From positions 1 to 20,869 of the forward strand of contig JBDTMC010000088.1 of assembly GCA_039934475.1 (NCBI GenBank): DNA of 20,869 nucleotides. The letters run 5' to 3'. A program made the translations under genes and the position numbers. The notes under the pieces were generated by a model. It worked only from the letters and a program-made list of their open reading frames with translations. It did not search any database and was not told where the DNA came from. Shown in pieces: positions 8,701-15,446 of the stretch (position 1 is the first letter of the stretch; each line of letters starts with the position of its first letter). Origin of the DNA: JBDTMC01 sp039934475 (GTDB lineage Bacteria > Acidobacteriota > Terriglobia > Bryobacterales > Bryobacteraceae).

Positions 8701-8839
8701 GCTGCGCGAGCGCGGAAGGAAACTCGGGCTGAGGATTGTCAACCGATCGAGGGGCCCCGGGCAAGGTGGCTGCTGTCGTGAGGAAACAGAAGAAACAGAC
8801 CAAGAAGGCCTCAGGGCGTCCAGGCCTGCAAAACTTCAT
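5786..8839 (-). CDS. bamA: Outer membrane protein assembly factor BamA
   Basis: The central Omp85 subunit of the BAM complex, which inserts beta-barrel proteins into the outer membrane. Start ATG 8839-8837 is chosen over an upstream start at 8923 because AAAGGA lies about 10 bases before it and a signal peptide (residues 1 to about 28, Phe/Cys-rich) follows directly. Residues 30-122 are a Pro/Gln-rich linker, unusual for BamA. POTRA domains begin near residue 124 ('NVIEAIEFRGARRVPQDTL') and continue to about 550, including 'VVRSIKYDGNKSL', 'KVGIIDITGNQMF' and 'QFFVRRIDFSGNTTT'. The C-terminal 16-strand barrel holds 'GGENDVRGFD' (the VRGF loop-6 motif near residue 810) and ends in 'FRFTISRTF', a terminal-Phe beta signal. 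At 1017 residues it is longer than E. coli BamA (810), mostly through the linker and longer barrel loops. It is transcribed with skp. Confidence 0.93.
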   Translation of the reverse strand: MKFCRPGRPEAFLVCFFCFLTTAATLPGAPRSVDNPQPEFPSALAQQSPEQKQQTSPPSPQPSPEPAQPAPQAKPAEQKKANPFETVPVTPEEQAPKPPQAPGAKPQLEGPKPATEQPASNQNVIEAIEFRGARRVPQDTLRALIFSKKGDRYDEDAIQRDFMALWNTGRFDDISVEREAGRAGWILRFVVTERRVVRSIKYDGNKSLTVSEILDRFKERRVGLTVESQFDQNKVQRATVVLKEYLAERGRQYATVTPEIRQIPPSSLEITFKMVEGPKVKVGIIDITGNQMFTDRVIKRAMKNLKPIGIPRSIFFEDLFAKTYDSTKLEEDKERIRQFYMDHGYFTARIGEQTVTIRRTGGGGIKLPIFYSNRPGIKADIAIPVEEGKKYQLGKINFIGVKLFRTPETLMRPVFQMAEGDAFSTAKLRKGLEELRKLYGNFGYIDMVPEPDFAPNPQTAKLDLTLTVDEGKQFFVRRIDFSGNTTTRDKVIRRELLIDEGDIFNTRLWQVSILRLNQLGYFEALKEEESAQITRDTRNNVVDILLKVKERGKNSVSLNGGVSGISGSFIGFGYSTNNFLGLGETLSLNSELGDRIRNATFGFTEPYFLGRPMQAGFTIYTQRFNYDQGREVSLLSGRNLIPYYNSLGQQNLLNYVSNGYGFTTFLSYPLKRSFARMGITYGYDRQNITTLTTASSTYFDYINFQGLAGANQLTGVKTSKLSPSYTYNSVDHPITPSRGHSIFVSMGYAGGPLGGNVNLLEPTASATWFRKGLKKGHVIGMRGLGRFLTGYGGKVAPPFNRIYMGGENDVRGFDIWSISPIAYVPSQATINVLNDDYSARQQYIIVNGRKTLSPVTQTIPVYQLIFPGGDTQILGNFEYRIPIFGPVTIAAFFDGGFNKVMRSEQLQLNQDRLDNLNGQFPQASFGKNAIVAAGTEKVRTSTGLELQIMMPVVNAPFRLYWAYNPTVVQEYLAPPIVADRSLFPNNATFLNSIASFGQATPYFERRKVFRFTISRTF

Positions 8840-8941
8840 GAATCGCGGATTCCTTTCTACTCTGCGCCTAAGGGCAGACGTCCGCACCCGTTCCTGGGTT
8901 TCATGCACACAGACATCCGCCACTATTTAACCGAATCCTCT

Positions 8942-8970
8942 AGTTTAACGGAAACCGCCAATCCCGACAA
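8942..8970 (-). promoter_or_regulatory. Candidate sigma-70 promoter for bamA-skp
   Basis: On the minus strand TTGTCG (8970-8965) and TAAACT (8947-8942) are separated by exactly 17 bases; each matches four of six consensus positions. It would give a leader of roughly 95 bases before ATG 8839. Prediction by eye only. Confidence 0.35.
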
Positions 8971-8991
8971 ACGCGGGCGATTCACTTTCCG

Positions 8992-9004
8992 CACCAATTT
9001 GGTG
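8992..9004. repeat. Perfect inverted repeat upstream of the bamA promoter
   Basis: CACCAA and TTGGTG flank a single central T. It lies about 20 bases upstream of the proposed -35 element of bamA, a position where a regulator could bind. It could also be chance; no regulator is known to me for this sequence. Confidence 0.3.
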
Positions 9005-9008
9005 ATGA

Positions 9009-9035
9009 ACCACTGCGTACTCCCTTGGGAGTGGT
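9009..9035 (-). terminator. Nested hairpin after the membrane-protein gene
   Basis: An inner stem ACTCCC/GGGAGT (9019-9024 with 9027-9032, two-base loop) lies within an outer pair ACCACT/AGTGGT (9009-9014 with 9030-9035). The two compete for bases 9030-9032. It begins 15 bases past the TGA of the minus-strand gene at 9050. There is no clear U-run, so it is at best an atypical terminator. Confidence 0.3.
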
Positions 9036-9049
9036 CGCGGCAGGCACTC

Positions 9050-9631
9050 TCATTCTAGTACGCCGGAAGGGCTAAATGCGCGAGTCAGCACTCTCAACCG
9101 ATGGGAGTAGCGGGCCAGGCACAACCCATAGACAACATGAGCCGCCAGCATGGTGGAAGGCGCCAGGTAAGACTGAGCCAGAGGAATCCAGGCACGCCAT
9201 GCGATTGACTGAGAGACCCAGTACCAAATCATCGAAGTGAGCAGCGCCATGGTGATGATCCGCATTGGCGGCAAAGGACGGCGAACCAGACACCCGAAGA
9301 GAATCCCGACGGTTCCTGCCAATGCCAGCAGAAGGGCTACCCCGGCAACCGTGACCAGTCCGAAGGAAGCCCGGAAAATCCGGTCTCCATAGAAAGCCGA
9401 GGCAAACACATGGGGTACCTTCCAGATGTACTCCCGGTGAAACCAGGCATCGGTGGCGAAACTGATCAGCATGCCCGCGCCACCGACAATACCAGACTCC
9501 ATCCCGGCCAGGACGCGTAGCGGCAGAACCACGGCATCGTTCGCCGCTGGCGCCGCCTCCACCACCGAAATCGTCCCCCCCGGTTCCTCGCCCCCAAGTC
9601 CGGGACCCGCTCCGGGAATCTCAGCATCCAT
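9050..9631 (-). CDS. Four-helix membrane protein of unknown function
   Basis: A 193-residue hypothetical membrane protein. Residues 1 to about 33 are Gly/Pro/Glu-rich and probably cytoplasmic. Four hydrophobic segments follow: about 37-60 ('VLAGMESGIVGGAGMLISFA'), 92-115 ('FGLVTVAGVALLLALAGTVG'), 125-145 ('IITMALLTSMIWYWVSQSIA') and 152-172 ('SYLAPSTMLAAHVVYGLC'), with a positively charged tail. No catalytic motif is visible. Similar uncharacterised proteins occur in acidobacterial genomes, as far as I recall. ATG 9631-9629 has no strong ribosome binding site; a start at Met44 would remove the disordered N-terminus but keep all four helices. It is divergent from the ketosynthase gene, sharing a 65-bp intergenic region. 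Confidence 0.65.
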   Translation of the reverse strand: MDAEIPGAGPGLGGEEPGGTISVVEAAPAANDAVVLPLRVLAGMESGIVGGAGMLISFATDAWFHREYIWKVPHVFASAFYGDRIFRASFGLVTVAGVALLLALAGTVGILFGCLVRRPLPPMRIITMALLTSMIWYWVSQSIAWRAWIPLAQSYLAPSTMLAAHVVYGLCLARYSHRLRVLTRAFSPSGVLE

Positions 9632-9652
9632 AAAAACAGCCTATACTAGCTG

Positions 9653-9681
9653 CTGACGTTCTGGAGCCACAGACGCAAAAT
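9653..9681 (+). promoter_or_regulatory. Weak candidate promoter for the ketosynthase gene
   Basis: CTGACG (9653-9658) and CAAAAT (9676-9681) are 17 bases apart, each with four of six consensus matches. The leader would be about 9 bases, which fits the lack of a clear ribosome binding site before ATG 9697. Confidence 0.22.
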
Positions 9682-9696
9682 CCGACAAGTCTAACG

Positions 9697-10944
9697 ATGC
9701 AAAGAAAAGTTGTTGTCACTGGTATTGGAGCGGTCAGTCCCAACGGACTCGGCCGGGAGAACTTCTGGCAGGCCACGCGCGACGGCGTCTCAGGCATTGG
9801 ACCGATCACACGGTTCGATCCTTCCGCGTTCCACGTGCGGATCGCCGGAGAGGTGCGCGGTTTCGATGAGGAGCGCTACCTGCGGCCGAAGGATGTTCCC
9901 CACGTGTCGCGTGTCACCCCACTGGCGATAGCGGCCGTGGAGGAGGCGGTGGCCGATGCGGGACTGAACCCGGCGGAGATGTCACGTGAGCAGTTGCGGG
10001 AAATTGGCGTCCTTGTCGGTTCCGGAGGCGGCAGCCAGGAGTTCGCCGAGGAGCAGTACAGACTCTACTACCAGGGTCTGGAACGCCAGTGTAGCGTCTA
10101 TGCCATTCCGACAACCACCATTGGCACACTGGCCAGCGAAATATCCATGCGCTTCGGCTTCCGCGGCTTCAGTCACGTAATCTCAACGGGTTGCACATCT
10201 TCCACCGATGCTCTCGGCTACGCATGGCGGCAGATTCAATGTGGCTCCTCAGATGTGATTGTGGCCGGTGGGGTGGATGCTCCCATCGCTCCTCTGATTC
10301 TGCGCGGATTCATGCTGATGCGGATTCTTACCGCCCGCTGGAACGACGACCCCGCGCGTGGCTCGCGGCCATTTTCGCGGGATCGGGACGGCTTTGTAAT
10401 CGGCGAAGGAGCTTGGTTCTTTATCCTCGAAGAAAAGGAACGGGCCATCGCGCGCGGTGCGCACATCTACGGTGAGATCGCCGGCTATGGCTCCACTTGC
10501 GAGGCCTTTCACCGCGTGAGGCTGGAGGAATGCGGCGAAGAGCCGGCGCGCGCGATGCAGATGGCTTTGAAAGAGGCGGGAGCGCGGCCGGAGGACGTGG
10601 ATTACATCAATTACCACGGAACATCCACGGAACTGAATGACCGCATCGAAACGCGGGCGGTGAAACTGGCGTTCGGTAGTCACGCCAAACGCGTGCCGGG
10701 CTCCTCGCTGAAGAGCCTCATCGGACATCCGCAAGGTGCCTGCGGCGCCGCCGGTGTCGCCGCCACTTTGATGGCGATGCGCGATGGATGGGCGCCGCCT
10801 ACACGCAACATCGACGTGCAGGATCCGGAGTGCGACCTGGACTACATCGCGGGAACGGCGCGCAAATTGGATATCCGCTGCGCGGTGGCGAATTGCATTG
10901 CTTTTGGCAGCAAAAATAGCGCCATCGCATTGCGCGCGGTTTAG
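9697..10944 (+). CDS. FabF-type beta-ketoacyl-ACP synthase, variant
   Basis: A 415-residue thiolase-fold condensing enzyme, which would join an acyl group to malonyl-ACP in fatty-acid or polyketide-like synthesis. The N-terminus 'VVVTGIGAVSPNGLG' is typical of KAS II. The catalytic set is present: Cys166 in 'STGCTSS', His307 in 'NYHGTSTELND', Lys339 and His344 in 'LKSLIGHPQGACGA'. It differs from housekeeping FabF at two places: STGCTSS instead of STACxS/T, and 'AFGSKNS' where FabF has the 'GFGGTN' gating loop. No acyl carrier protein, ketoreductase or acyltransferase lies in the window, so it is not visibly part of a biosynthetic cluster. It could be a second FabF or a specialised ketosynthase; I therefore give no symbol. 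Its TAG lies three bases from the stop of the convergent tyrosine-kinase gene. Confidence 0.88.
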   Translation: MQRKVVVTGIGAVSPNGLGRENFWQATRDGVSGIGPITRFDPSAFHVRIAGEVRGFDEERYLRPKDVPHVSRVTPLAIAAVEEAVADAGLNPAEMSREQLREIGVLVGSGGGSQEFAEEQYRLYYQGLERQCSVYAIPTTTIGTLASEISMRFGFRGFSHVISTGCTSSTDALGYAWRQIQCGSSDVIVAGGVDAPIAPLILRGFMLMRILTARWNDDPARGSRPFSRDRDGFVIGEGAWFFILEEKERAIARGAHIYGEIAGYGSTCEAFHRVRLEECGEEPARAMQMALKEAGARPEDVDYINYHGTSTELNDRIETRAVKLAFGSHAKRVPGSSLKSLIGHPQGACGAAGVAATLMAMRDGWAPPTRNIDVQDPECDLDYIAGTARKLDIRCAVANCIAFGSKNSAIALRAV

Positions 10945-10947
10945 ATA

Positions 10948-11817
10948 CTATTCGGGCGCCGTGGTGTGGCCCGACGCGTAGTAATACGAGTGATAGTAAG
11001 TGTACTTGCTGTACAGCTCGCCGCGGCGGGCGCCGTTCACCACAATGCCCAGAACGTTGTTCTGGCACAGTGACTGCATCGCGCGCGTAATCGAATCAAT
11101 CGTCGTGGAACCGAGGCGAACCACGATGATGGTGCCATCGCAAAGCGTTGCCAGCAGGTTGGCATCGGCGGCAAAGAGCAAGGGCGGCGTGTCGAGGATG
11201 ACCCAGTTGAAGATGGTGGGGAGCTTATCCAGAAGCACCTTCACCTCGCGCAGGTTCAGCAGTTCCAGCGGATTGATCACGGCTTCGCCGGCGGGCATGA
11301 TGAACAGGTTGGTGCCGGCAATGCGGCGAATAATCTCGTGCAGCTGCGCCTTGCCCATCAGGTAGTCTGTGATGCCGGGTGAGCGATCCACCTGGAAGAG
11401 GCTATGAACGATAGGGCGGCGGAAATCGAAGTCCGCCAAAACGGTCAAATTGCCCGCCAAGTGCGATTCGGCGAGCGCTAAATTGACCGCCGAGAAGGAC
11501 TTCCCCTCCGCCGGCGACGGACTGGTAAGTACCACCGTATGTACCGGCTGCAGGCTCTGCAGGTGGTTTAACCGGGTTCGCAGCGTGCGGAACTCCTCCG
11601 TGGGCGCCTCATGCGGCTGGTTGGCGTCGATGAGGTGAGAGTCCGGCGATGGATTGAAGGGGATCTCTCGAATCTTTGCCAGCAGTTCATTGAGAGAATT
11701 ATCAACCTCAGGGGTGGCCACAGGGGAACTGAGGACCCGTCCCGCAAGTCTCTCCCGCCCGACAGCCGAGGCACCGGCCAGTTCGGCCTTTCGAAGCGCG
11801 TCGTGAACTCTGCTCAT
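10948..11817 (-). CDS. CpsD/CapB-type bacterial tyrosine kinase
   Basis: A cytoplasmic BY-kinase of 289 residues that autophosphorylates a C-terminal tyrosine cluster and controls polysaccharide polymerisation and export through the Wzz-type partner. Walker A is 'SPSPAEGKSF' (Lys106, Ser107), with Ala where most members have Gly. Walker A' is 'VLADFDFRRP' (Asp129, Asp131), and the Walker B-like motif is 'WVILDTPPLL' (Asp209). The tyrosine cluster spans residues 269-280, with seven Tyr in twelve positions (269, 272, 274, 275, 278, 279, 280). The first 90 residues include 'MSRVHDALRKAE', common in kinases of this type. The partner transmembrane subunit is a separate gene 27 bp upstream, the split CpsC/CpsD arrangement. 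The ribosome binding site GGAG lies seven bases before ATG 11817. It is the last gene of the three-gene export operon. Confidence 0.9.
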   Translation of the reverse strand: MSRVHDALRKAELAGASAVGRERLAGRVLSSPVATPEVDNSLNELLAKIREIPFNPSPDSHLIDANQPHEAPTEEFRTLRTRLNHLQSLQPVHTVVLTSPSPAEGKSFSAVNLALAESHLAGNLTVLADFDFRRPIVHSLFQVDRSPGITDYLMGKAQLHEIIRRIAGTNLFIMPAGEAVINPLELLNLREVKVLLDKLPTIFNWVILDTPPLLFAADANLLATLCDGTIIVVRLGSTTIDSITRAMQSLCQNNVLGIVVNGARRGELYSKYTYYHSYYYASGHTTAPE

Positions 11818-11844
11818 GTAATTCTCCGTTCCTCTATCGCGCCG

Positions 11845-13494
11845 TTAGGCGTTGGACACGTAATAGTAGTAGATGGAGCCGGACATCACCATGATGCCCA
11901 ACAGAAACGCCGTAGACCAGGCTAACCAGGCGAGGCGACGACGGCGCCGCATGACAAGATCGTTTTCGAGCAGCGGAATGCTCCCAAGCACAGCCAACTG
12001 AGTATAGGCGCGCACGTCCTTCAGGTTCTTGAGCGAAGTGTCTTTCATTTCTCTCACCCCGGCCATGAACACACCCAACACAAGGCCGATCGCCACGCCA
12101 CCGAGAACAATGATGTAGCGGTTCGGCTCCGACGGAGTCTGTGGCAATGAGGGCTGATCGAGAATCTCCAGCATTTCGCCCTGCTTGCGGTTCTCCAAAT
12201 CCGTGGCCGTGGCCGACTGCGACCGCTTGGAGCTAAAATCCTCGTACTGCTGCATGGCGAGGCTGCGTTCACGCATCAGGCCGGTATATTCCTGCTCGCC
12301 CACCGGGCTGGACTCCAGCTTGGTGTTAAAGGTTCGGATGTTCTTGTCCAAAGTGGTGATCTCGGTGTGCGTGTGATCGAGATCTTCATCCTTGGTGTGA
12401 AGAAGTGTGTCGATGCGCTGGAGGTTGGCCTGCGTATCGCGGATTTCGCGCTGCACCGGCGCGGGAAGATCGATCGGCCTCGTGTCGGCGAGCTTCGCTT
12501 TGTCGTCCGCCGCCACCTGAACCTTCTTACGCCTCAACACCGATAACTGCTGCTGGATGCGCTGCACATCGGGATGCGCTTCCTTGTAACGTTCCTTAGC
12601 GCTGGCAAGCGCCATCTCCGTACCCTCGATCTCGCGTTCCACCTGCACCATGGCTTCGCTCTTCGGGGGCGTCATACTCACGCTCGCCGGGTTCAACAGA
12701 GCGGCCAGTTGGTCCTTTAGGATTTTCTTCTGACCCTCCAGAAGCTGCTTCTCCTGGTTGATCCGGCTGACCGCGTTGTTCAGCGTATCCATGCGCTTCT
12801 GCATACTGTCCAGCTGTTGCAGGTTGGTCTGCATCTGATCGGGCAGGCGGCCGAAGTTGTTGATCCGGAAATCGGTGAGCTTCTTTTCGATCGTGTCCAG
12901 GTCGCGTTTAGCTGAGTCCAACTGCTCCTGCAAAAATTCTGTCGTCTGGACCGCGGCGTTCGATCGCTGCCGGATGTTCTCATCGATGAATTTGGTAACC
13001 AGTTCCTGTGTTACCTTGTGCGCCATGGCGCGATTCTCGTAAGCGAAGGCGACCTGGAAGGCGGAAACGTTGCTGCGGGAGCCACCACCGGTAGCGCTAT
13101 AGACCGGGCTGATGCGGATGCCGTCCTTCTTCATCTGCTCGACGATATCGTCCATCGGCAGCCGCTTCTGCTCGCGAGGATACAAACCGTAGCTCTGGAT
13201 AATGTTGGTCAGCGTCGAACGGCTCAGAATGATCTGCGCCATTGAGTTGATGCGCTGCGATAACTCCTGGTTGACGTTGGTAGGGACGTATTTTTCCGGC
13301 ACCGAGGGTGGCACGACGCGGATGATCGCAGTCGAAACATAGGTATCCGGCCACAGGAAGGCGACCACCACTGCCGCCACCAGTCCCAGAAACGTCGGCC
13401 CCAGAATCCAGCTCTTATGCCGCCTCAGTATGTCGATGTAATCCTCGACATCCATGGCGCGGCGCGTTACGGACAGATTATCGGTTGGTTGCAT
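11845..13494 (-). CDS. Wzz/GumC-like polysaccharide chain-length protein
   Basis: An inner-membrane polysaccharide co-polymerase of 549 residues that sets chain length and links the exporter with the kinase. The N-terminal Wzz domain begins 'DVEDYIDILRRHKSWILG', with a first membrane helix at about residues 29-50. A large periplasmic region of about 50-450 is rich in coiled coil ('TEFLQEQLDSAKRDLDTIE', 'VQVEREIEGTEMALASAKE', 'LQRIDTLLHTKDEDLDHTH'). A Pro-rich segment ('PSLPQTPSEPNR') precedes the second helix at about 455-475, and a further hydrophobic segment closes the protein ('AWLAWSTAFLLGIMVMSGS'). There is no Walker motif, so the kinase is separate. ATG 13494-13492 has GGAGG seven bases upstream. 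It lies 34 bp behind the Wza-like gene and 27 bp before the kinase, hence one operon. Confidence 0.88.
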   Translation of the reverse strand: MQPTDNLSVTRRAMDVEDYIDILRRHKSWILGPTFLGLVAAVVVAFLWPDTYVSTAIIRVVPPSVPEKYVPTNVNQELSQRINSMAQIILSRSTLTNIIQSYGLYPREQKRLPMDDIVEQMKKDGIRISPVYSATGGGSRSNVSAFQVAFAYENRAMAHKVTQELVTKFIDENIRQRSNAAVQTTEFLQEQLDSAKRDLDTIEKKLTDFRINNFGRLPDQMQTNLQQLDSMQKRMDTLNNAVSRINQEKQLLEGQKKILKDQLAALLNPASVSMTPPKSEAMVQVEREIEGTEMALASAKERYKEAHPDVQRIQQQLSVLRRKKVQVAADDKAKLADTRPIDLPAPVQREIRDTQANLQRIDTLLHTKDEDLDHTHTEITTLDKNIRTFNTKLESSPVGEQEYTGLMRERSLAMQQYEDFSSKRSQSATATDLENRKQGEMLEILDQPSLPQTPSEPNRYIIVLGGVAIGLVLGVFMAGVREMKDTSLKNLKDVRAYTQLAVLGSIPLLENDLVMRRRRRLAWLAWSTAFLLGIMVMSGSIYYYYVSNA

Positions 13495-13528
13495 CCCTCA
13501 TCCTCCAACTCTCTTCACTCAACCCTCG

Positions 13529-14176
13529 CTAGGGCACGACGATGTGGTCGTCATTTTCCAGCTGGATATTCTGCTCCATCTTCTTGCCGGCGACCACTTC
13601 CTTGTAATTGAACTTCAATCTCTTATCGCCACGCATCACGACGATCTTCTTTGAATTGGCGAACTCGCGGAATCCACCGGCGTTGCTCAGCGCATCCAGA
13701 ACGGTGATCGACGTTACCAGCGGGTACTCTCCCGGCCGGCCCACCTCGCCGATGATGTAATACTTCTTGCTGCGTACTGTCTGTACGGAAACCATCACCT
13801 GCGGTCCATTCATCAGCGTGCTGAGCTTCTGATTGATGCTCGCCACAAGCGCCTCGGGCGTCAGCCCACCGGCTTGTAAATCGCCCACCAGCGGAAGGGT
13901 GATCTGTCCATCGGGACGCACCGCGACGGGACCGGAGAGTTCCGGCTCCCGCCACACCCGGACCATCAGAATGTCCTCTGGCCCGATGAGGTAGGTTTTG
14001 GGATCTACCGGCGCCGCCGCTCCCTTCGCCAACTCGGCCAGATTGTCCGGAGTGTTCTCTTTCGCTTGGACTGGCGCTTTGGAAGGAGCCACCTGCTGCG
14101 CCCATAAACCGCTCATCGCAGCGGTTGCCAGGAGCGCCAACAAGACGCGTCCCGCGCTCCAAGAAATCCTACTCAT
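13529..14176 (-). CDS. Wza-like polysaccharide export protein (SLBB)
   Basis: A periplasmic or outer-membrane export protein of 215 residues. The start is placed at ATG 14176-14174 because AGGAG lies about nine bases upstream and a signal peptide (to about residue 27, 'MSGLWAQ') follows; the start at 14203 has no binding site. The Poly_export domain is at about 55-125 ('YLIGPEDILMVRVWREPEL', 'RPDGQITLPLVGDLQAGG'). One SLBB domain follows at about 130-210 ('YYIIGEVGRPGEYPL', 'LDALSNAGGFREFA'). Two differences from E. coli Wza stand out: no lipobox cysteine after the signal peptide, and the protein ends directly after the SLBB domain ('DDHIVVP'), without further SLBB repeats or the amphipathic C-terminal helix that forms the outer-membrane pore. 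It is the first gene of the export operon. Confidence 0.87.
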   Translation of the reverse strand: MSRISWSAGRVLLALLATAAMSGLWAQQVAPSKAPVQAKENTPDNLAELAKGAAAPVDPKTYLIGPEDILMVRVWREPELSGPVAVRPDGQITLPLVGDLQAGGLTPEALVASINQKLSTLMNGPQVMVSVQTVRSKKYYIIGEVGRPGEYPLVTSITVLDALSNAGGFREFANSKKIVVMRGDKRLKFNYKEVVAGKKMEQNIQLENDDHIVVP

Positions 14177-14244
14177 GCTTCTGTCTCCTGCCGAAATCTT
14201 CATCTGTTTCAGTTGTTTAAGCCGCAGAAGTCGCGCTTACCCCG

Positions 14245-14250
14245 ATTGTA
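14245..14250 (-). promoter_or_regulatory. Candidate -10 element of the export operon
   Basis: TACAAT on the minus strand, about 70 bases before ATG 14176. I could not find a convincing -35 element at 16-18 bases, so this is a weak call. An inverted repeat GCTTGG/CCAAGC (14259-14264 and 14276-14281) lies just upstream of it. Confidence 0.22.
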
Positions 14251-14381
14251 CAACACCCGCTTGGCGCAACCCGCTCCAAGCCGCAACCGGCCGGCATCCT
14301 GTTTGGTATGCTCGAAAGGATCAATCTAGTAACCCGAAACACGCGTAAAAGACGCCGTGGGAGTGACCTCGAGATACCCCT

Positions 14382-14792
14382 ATGAAGTACTTTCTGGCCA
14401 AGACCGATCCGGAAACCTATTCCATCGACCAGTTTGAAAAGGAAGGCACCACAGTCTGGGACGGTGTCCGGAACCCCCAGGCTGCGAGGGCAATCCAGCA
14501 GATGAAACCCGACGATATCGTGTTCGTTTACCATAGCATGGGCAATTCCGCCGTCGTCGGTCTGGCACACGTCGTTTCCGAGGCCTGGACCGATCCGAAA
14601 AATCCGAAATCCTGGGTCGTCAAGCTGAAGTTCGTGGAGCACCTGCAACCTCCCACGACGCTGGCTACCATCAAAGACTCTGGACTGTTCGCCGAGTGGG
14701 CACTGGTTCGCCAAAGCCGCCTTTCCACCATGGAAGCCCCACCCGCGTTCGCCGCCTGGATGAAGCAGCGTTACCCCGCGTCCTCGCTCTGA
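14382..14792 (+). CDS. EVE domain-containing protein
   Basis: A small cytoplasmic protein of 136 residues consisting of one EVE domain, a PUA/YTH-like fold thought to bind modified bases in RNA or DNA; the exact ligand here is unknown. The opening 'MKYFLAKTDPETYSIDQF' is typical (family consensus starts MxYWLxKxEPxxYSxxDL). Further family segments are 'TVWDGVRNPQAARAIQQM', 'DDIVFVYHS', 'AVVGLAHVVSEAWTD' and 'WVVKLKFVEHL'. The length is near the lower end for stand-alone EVE proteins. No strong ribosome binding site is seen before ATG 14382. It has its own promoter region, divergent from the export operon, and its last 22 bases overlap the 3' end of maf on the other strand. Confidence 0.87.
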   Translation: MKYFLAKTDPETYSIDQFEKEGTTVWDGVRNPQAARAIQQMKPDDIVFVYHSMGNSAVVGLAHVVSEAWTDPKNPKSWVVKLKFVEHLQPPTTLATIKDSGLFAEWALVRQSRLSTMEAPPAFAAWMKQRYPASSL

Positions 14793-15352
14793 AAAAACCC
14801 GAAATCTCTCTTCAGCCGGGCATACACTAACGCTATCGGCAAACCAACCACGTTCCAGTAGCATCCATCGACACGATCGACGAATTTCGAAGCCAAACCC
14901 TGGATGGCGTACCCTCCCGCCTTGTCCATCGGCTCACCGCTGGCAACGTAGTCGTCGATTTCGGCGTTCGTCATGGCGGTGAACCGAACTTCCGTTTCGG
15001 CGAAATCGACAATCTCGCACCCCTCGCCGCGGAGGCAGATTCCAGTGATGACGGTGTGCACCTGGCCGGCCAGCACGCGCAGCATGCGCCGGGCATCGGC
15101 GGCATCGGTGGGCTTTTCCAGCACTGCCTCGCCGGCAACCACCGTAGTATCCGCCGCCAGCACGATTTCATCGTCCGCCGATGCCACTGCGTGCGCTTTT
15201 TCGCGCGCCAGCCGCGTCACATAGTCACGCGGGCATTCACCCGGCCGGCGGACCTCTGCCACGGCGGCCACGCGGACCTCAAACGGCAGACCGGCGTTGC
15301 GCAGGATCTCCCTCCGGCGCGGTGACCCCGAAGCCAGAACCAGACGCCTCAT
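14771..15352 (-). CDS. maf: Maf-family nucleotide pyrophosphatase
   Basis: A cytoplasmic nucleoside triphosphate pyrophosphatase that hydrolyses non-canonical or excess pyrimidine nucleotides (dTTP/UTP type, YhdE-like). It has 193 residues, the usual size. Family motifs in order are 'LVLASGSPRRREIL' at the N-terminus, 'YVTRLAREKAHAV', the catalytic 'VLAADTTVV' with Asp68, 'EKPTDAADARRMLRVLAG', and 'EPMDKAGGYAIQGLASKFV' with 'YWNVVGLPI'. ATG 15352-15350 is chosen because the conserved core begins four residues later; ATG 15370-15368 would add 'MLLSGG' and cannot be excluded, since neither has a well-spaced ribosome binding site. The longer open frame to 15907 is a shadow of the gene on the other strand. 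It is divergent from the MoxR gene and overlaps the EVE gene tail to tail. Confidence 0.92.
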   Translation of the reverse strand: MRRLVLASGSPRRREILRNAGLPFEVRVAAVAEVRRPGECPRDYVTRLAREKAHAVASADDEIVLAADTTVVAGEAVLEKPTDAADARRMLRVLAGQVHTVITGICLRGEGCEIVDFAETEVRFTAMTNAEIDDYVASGEPMDKAGGYAIQGLASKFVDRVDGCYWNVVGLPIALVYARLKRDFGFFQSEDAG

Positions 15353-15433
15353 TCCACCCGACAAGAGCATAGTGATCTCATCATCCCCGTTCCTTCCGCG
15401 ATGGGGCAAGCCGGAACCACCTACCCGAGCCGC

Positions 15434-15446
15434 TACAATACCAACA
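15434..15446 (+). promoter_or_regulatory. -10 element suggesting a leaderless moxR transcript
   Basis: TACAAT (15434-15439) differs from TATAAT at one position. Its expected transcription start, about seven bases downstream, falls on the A of ATG 15446. No ribosome binding site precedes that ATG, which fits a leaderless mRNA. The -35 region (about 15411-15416) is a poor match. Confidence 0.35.
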
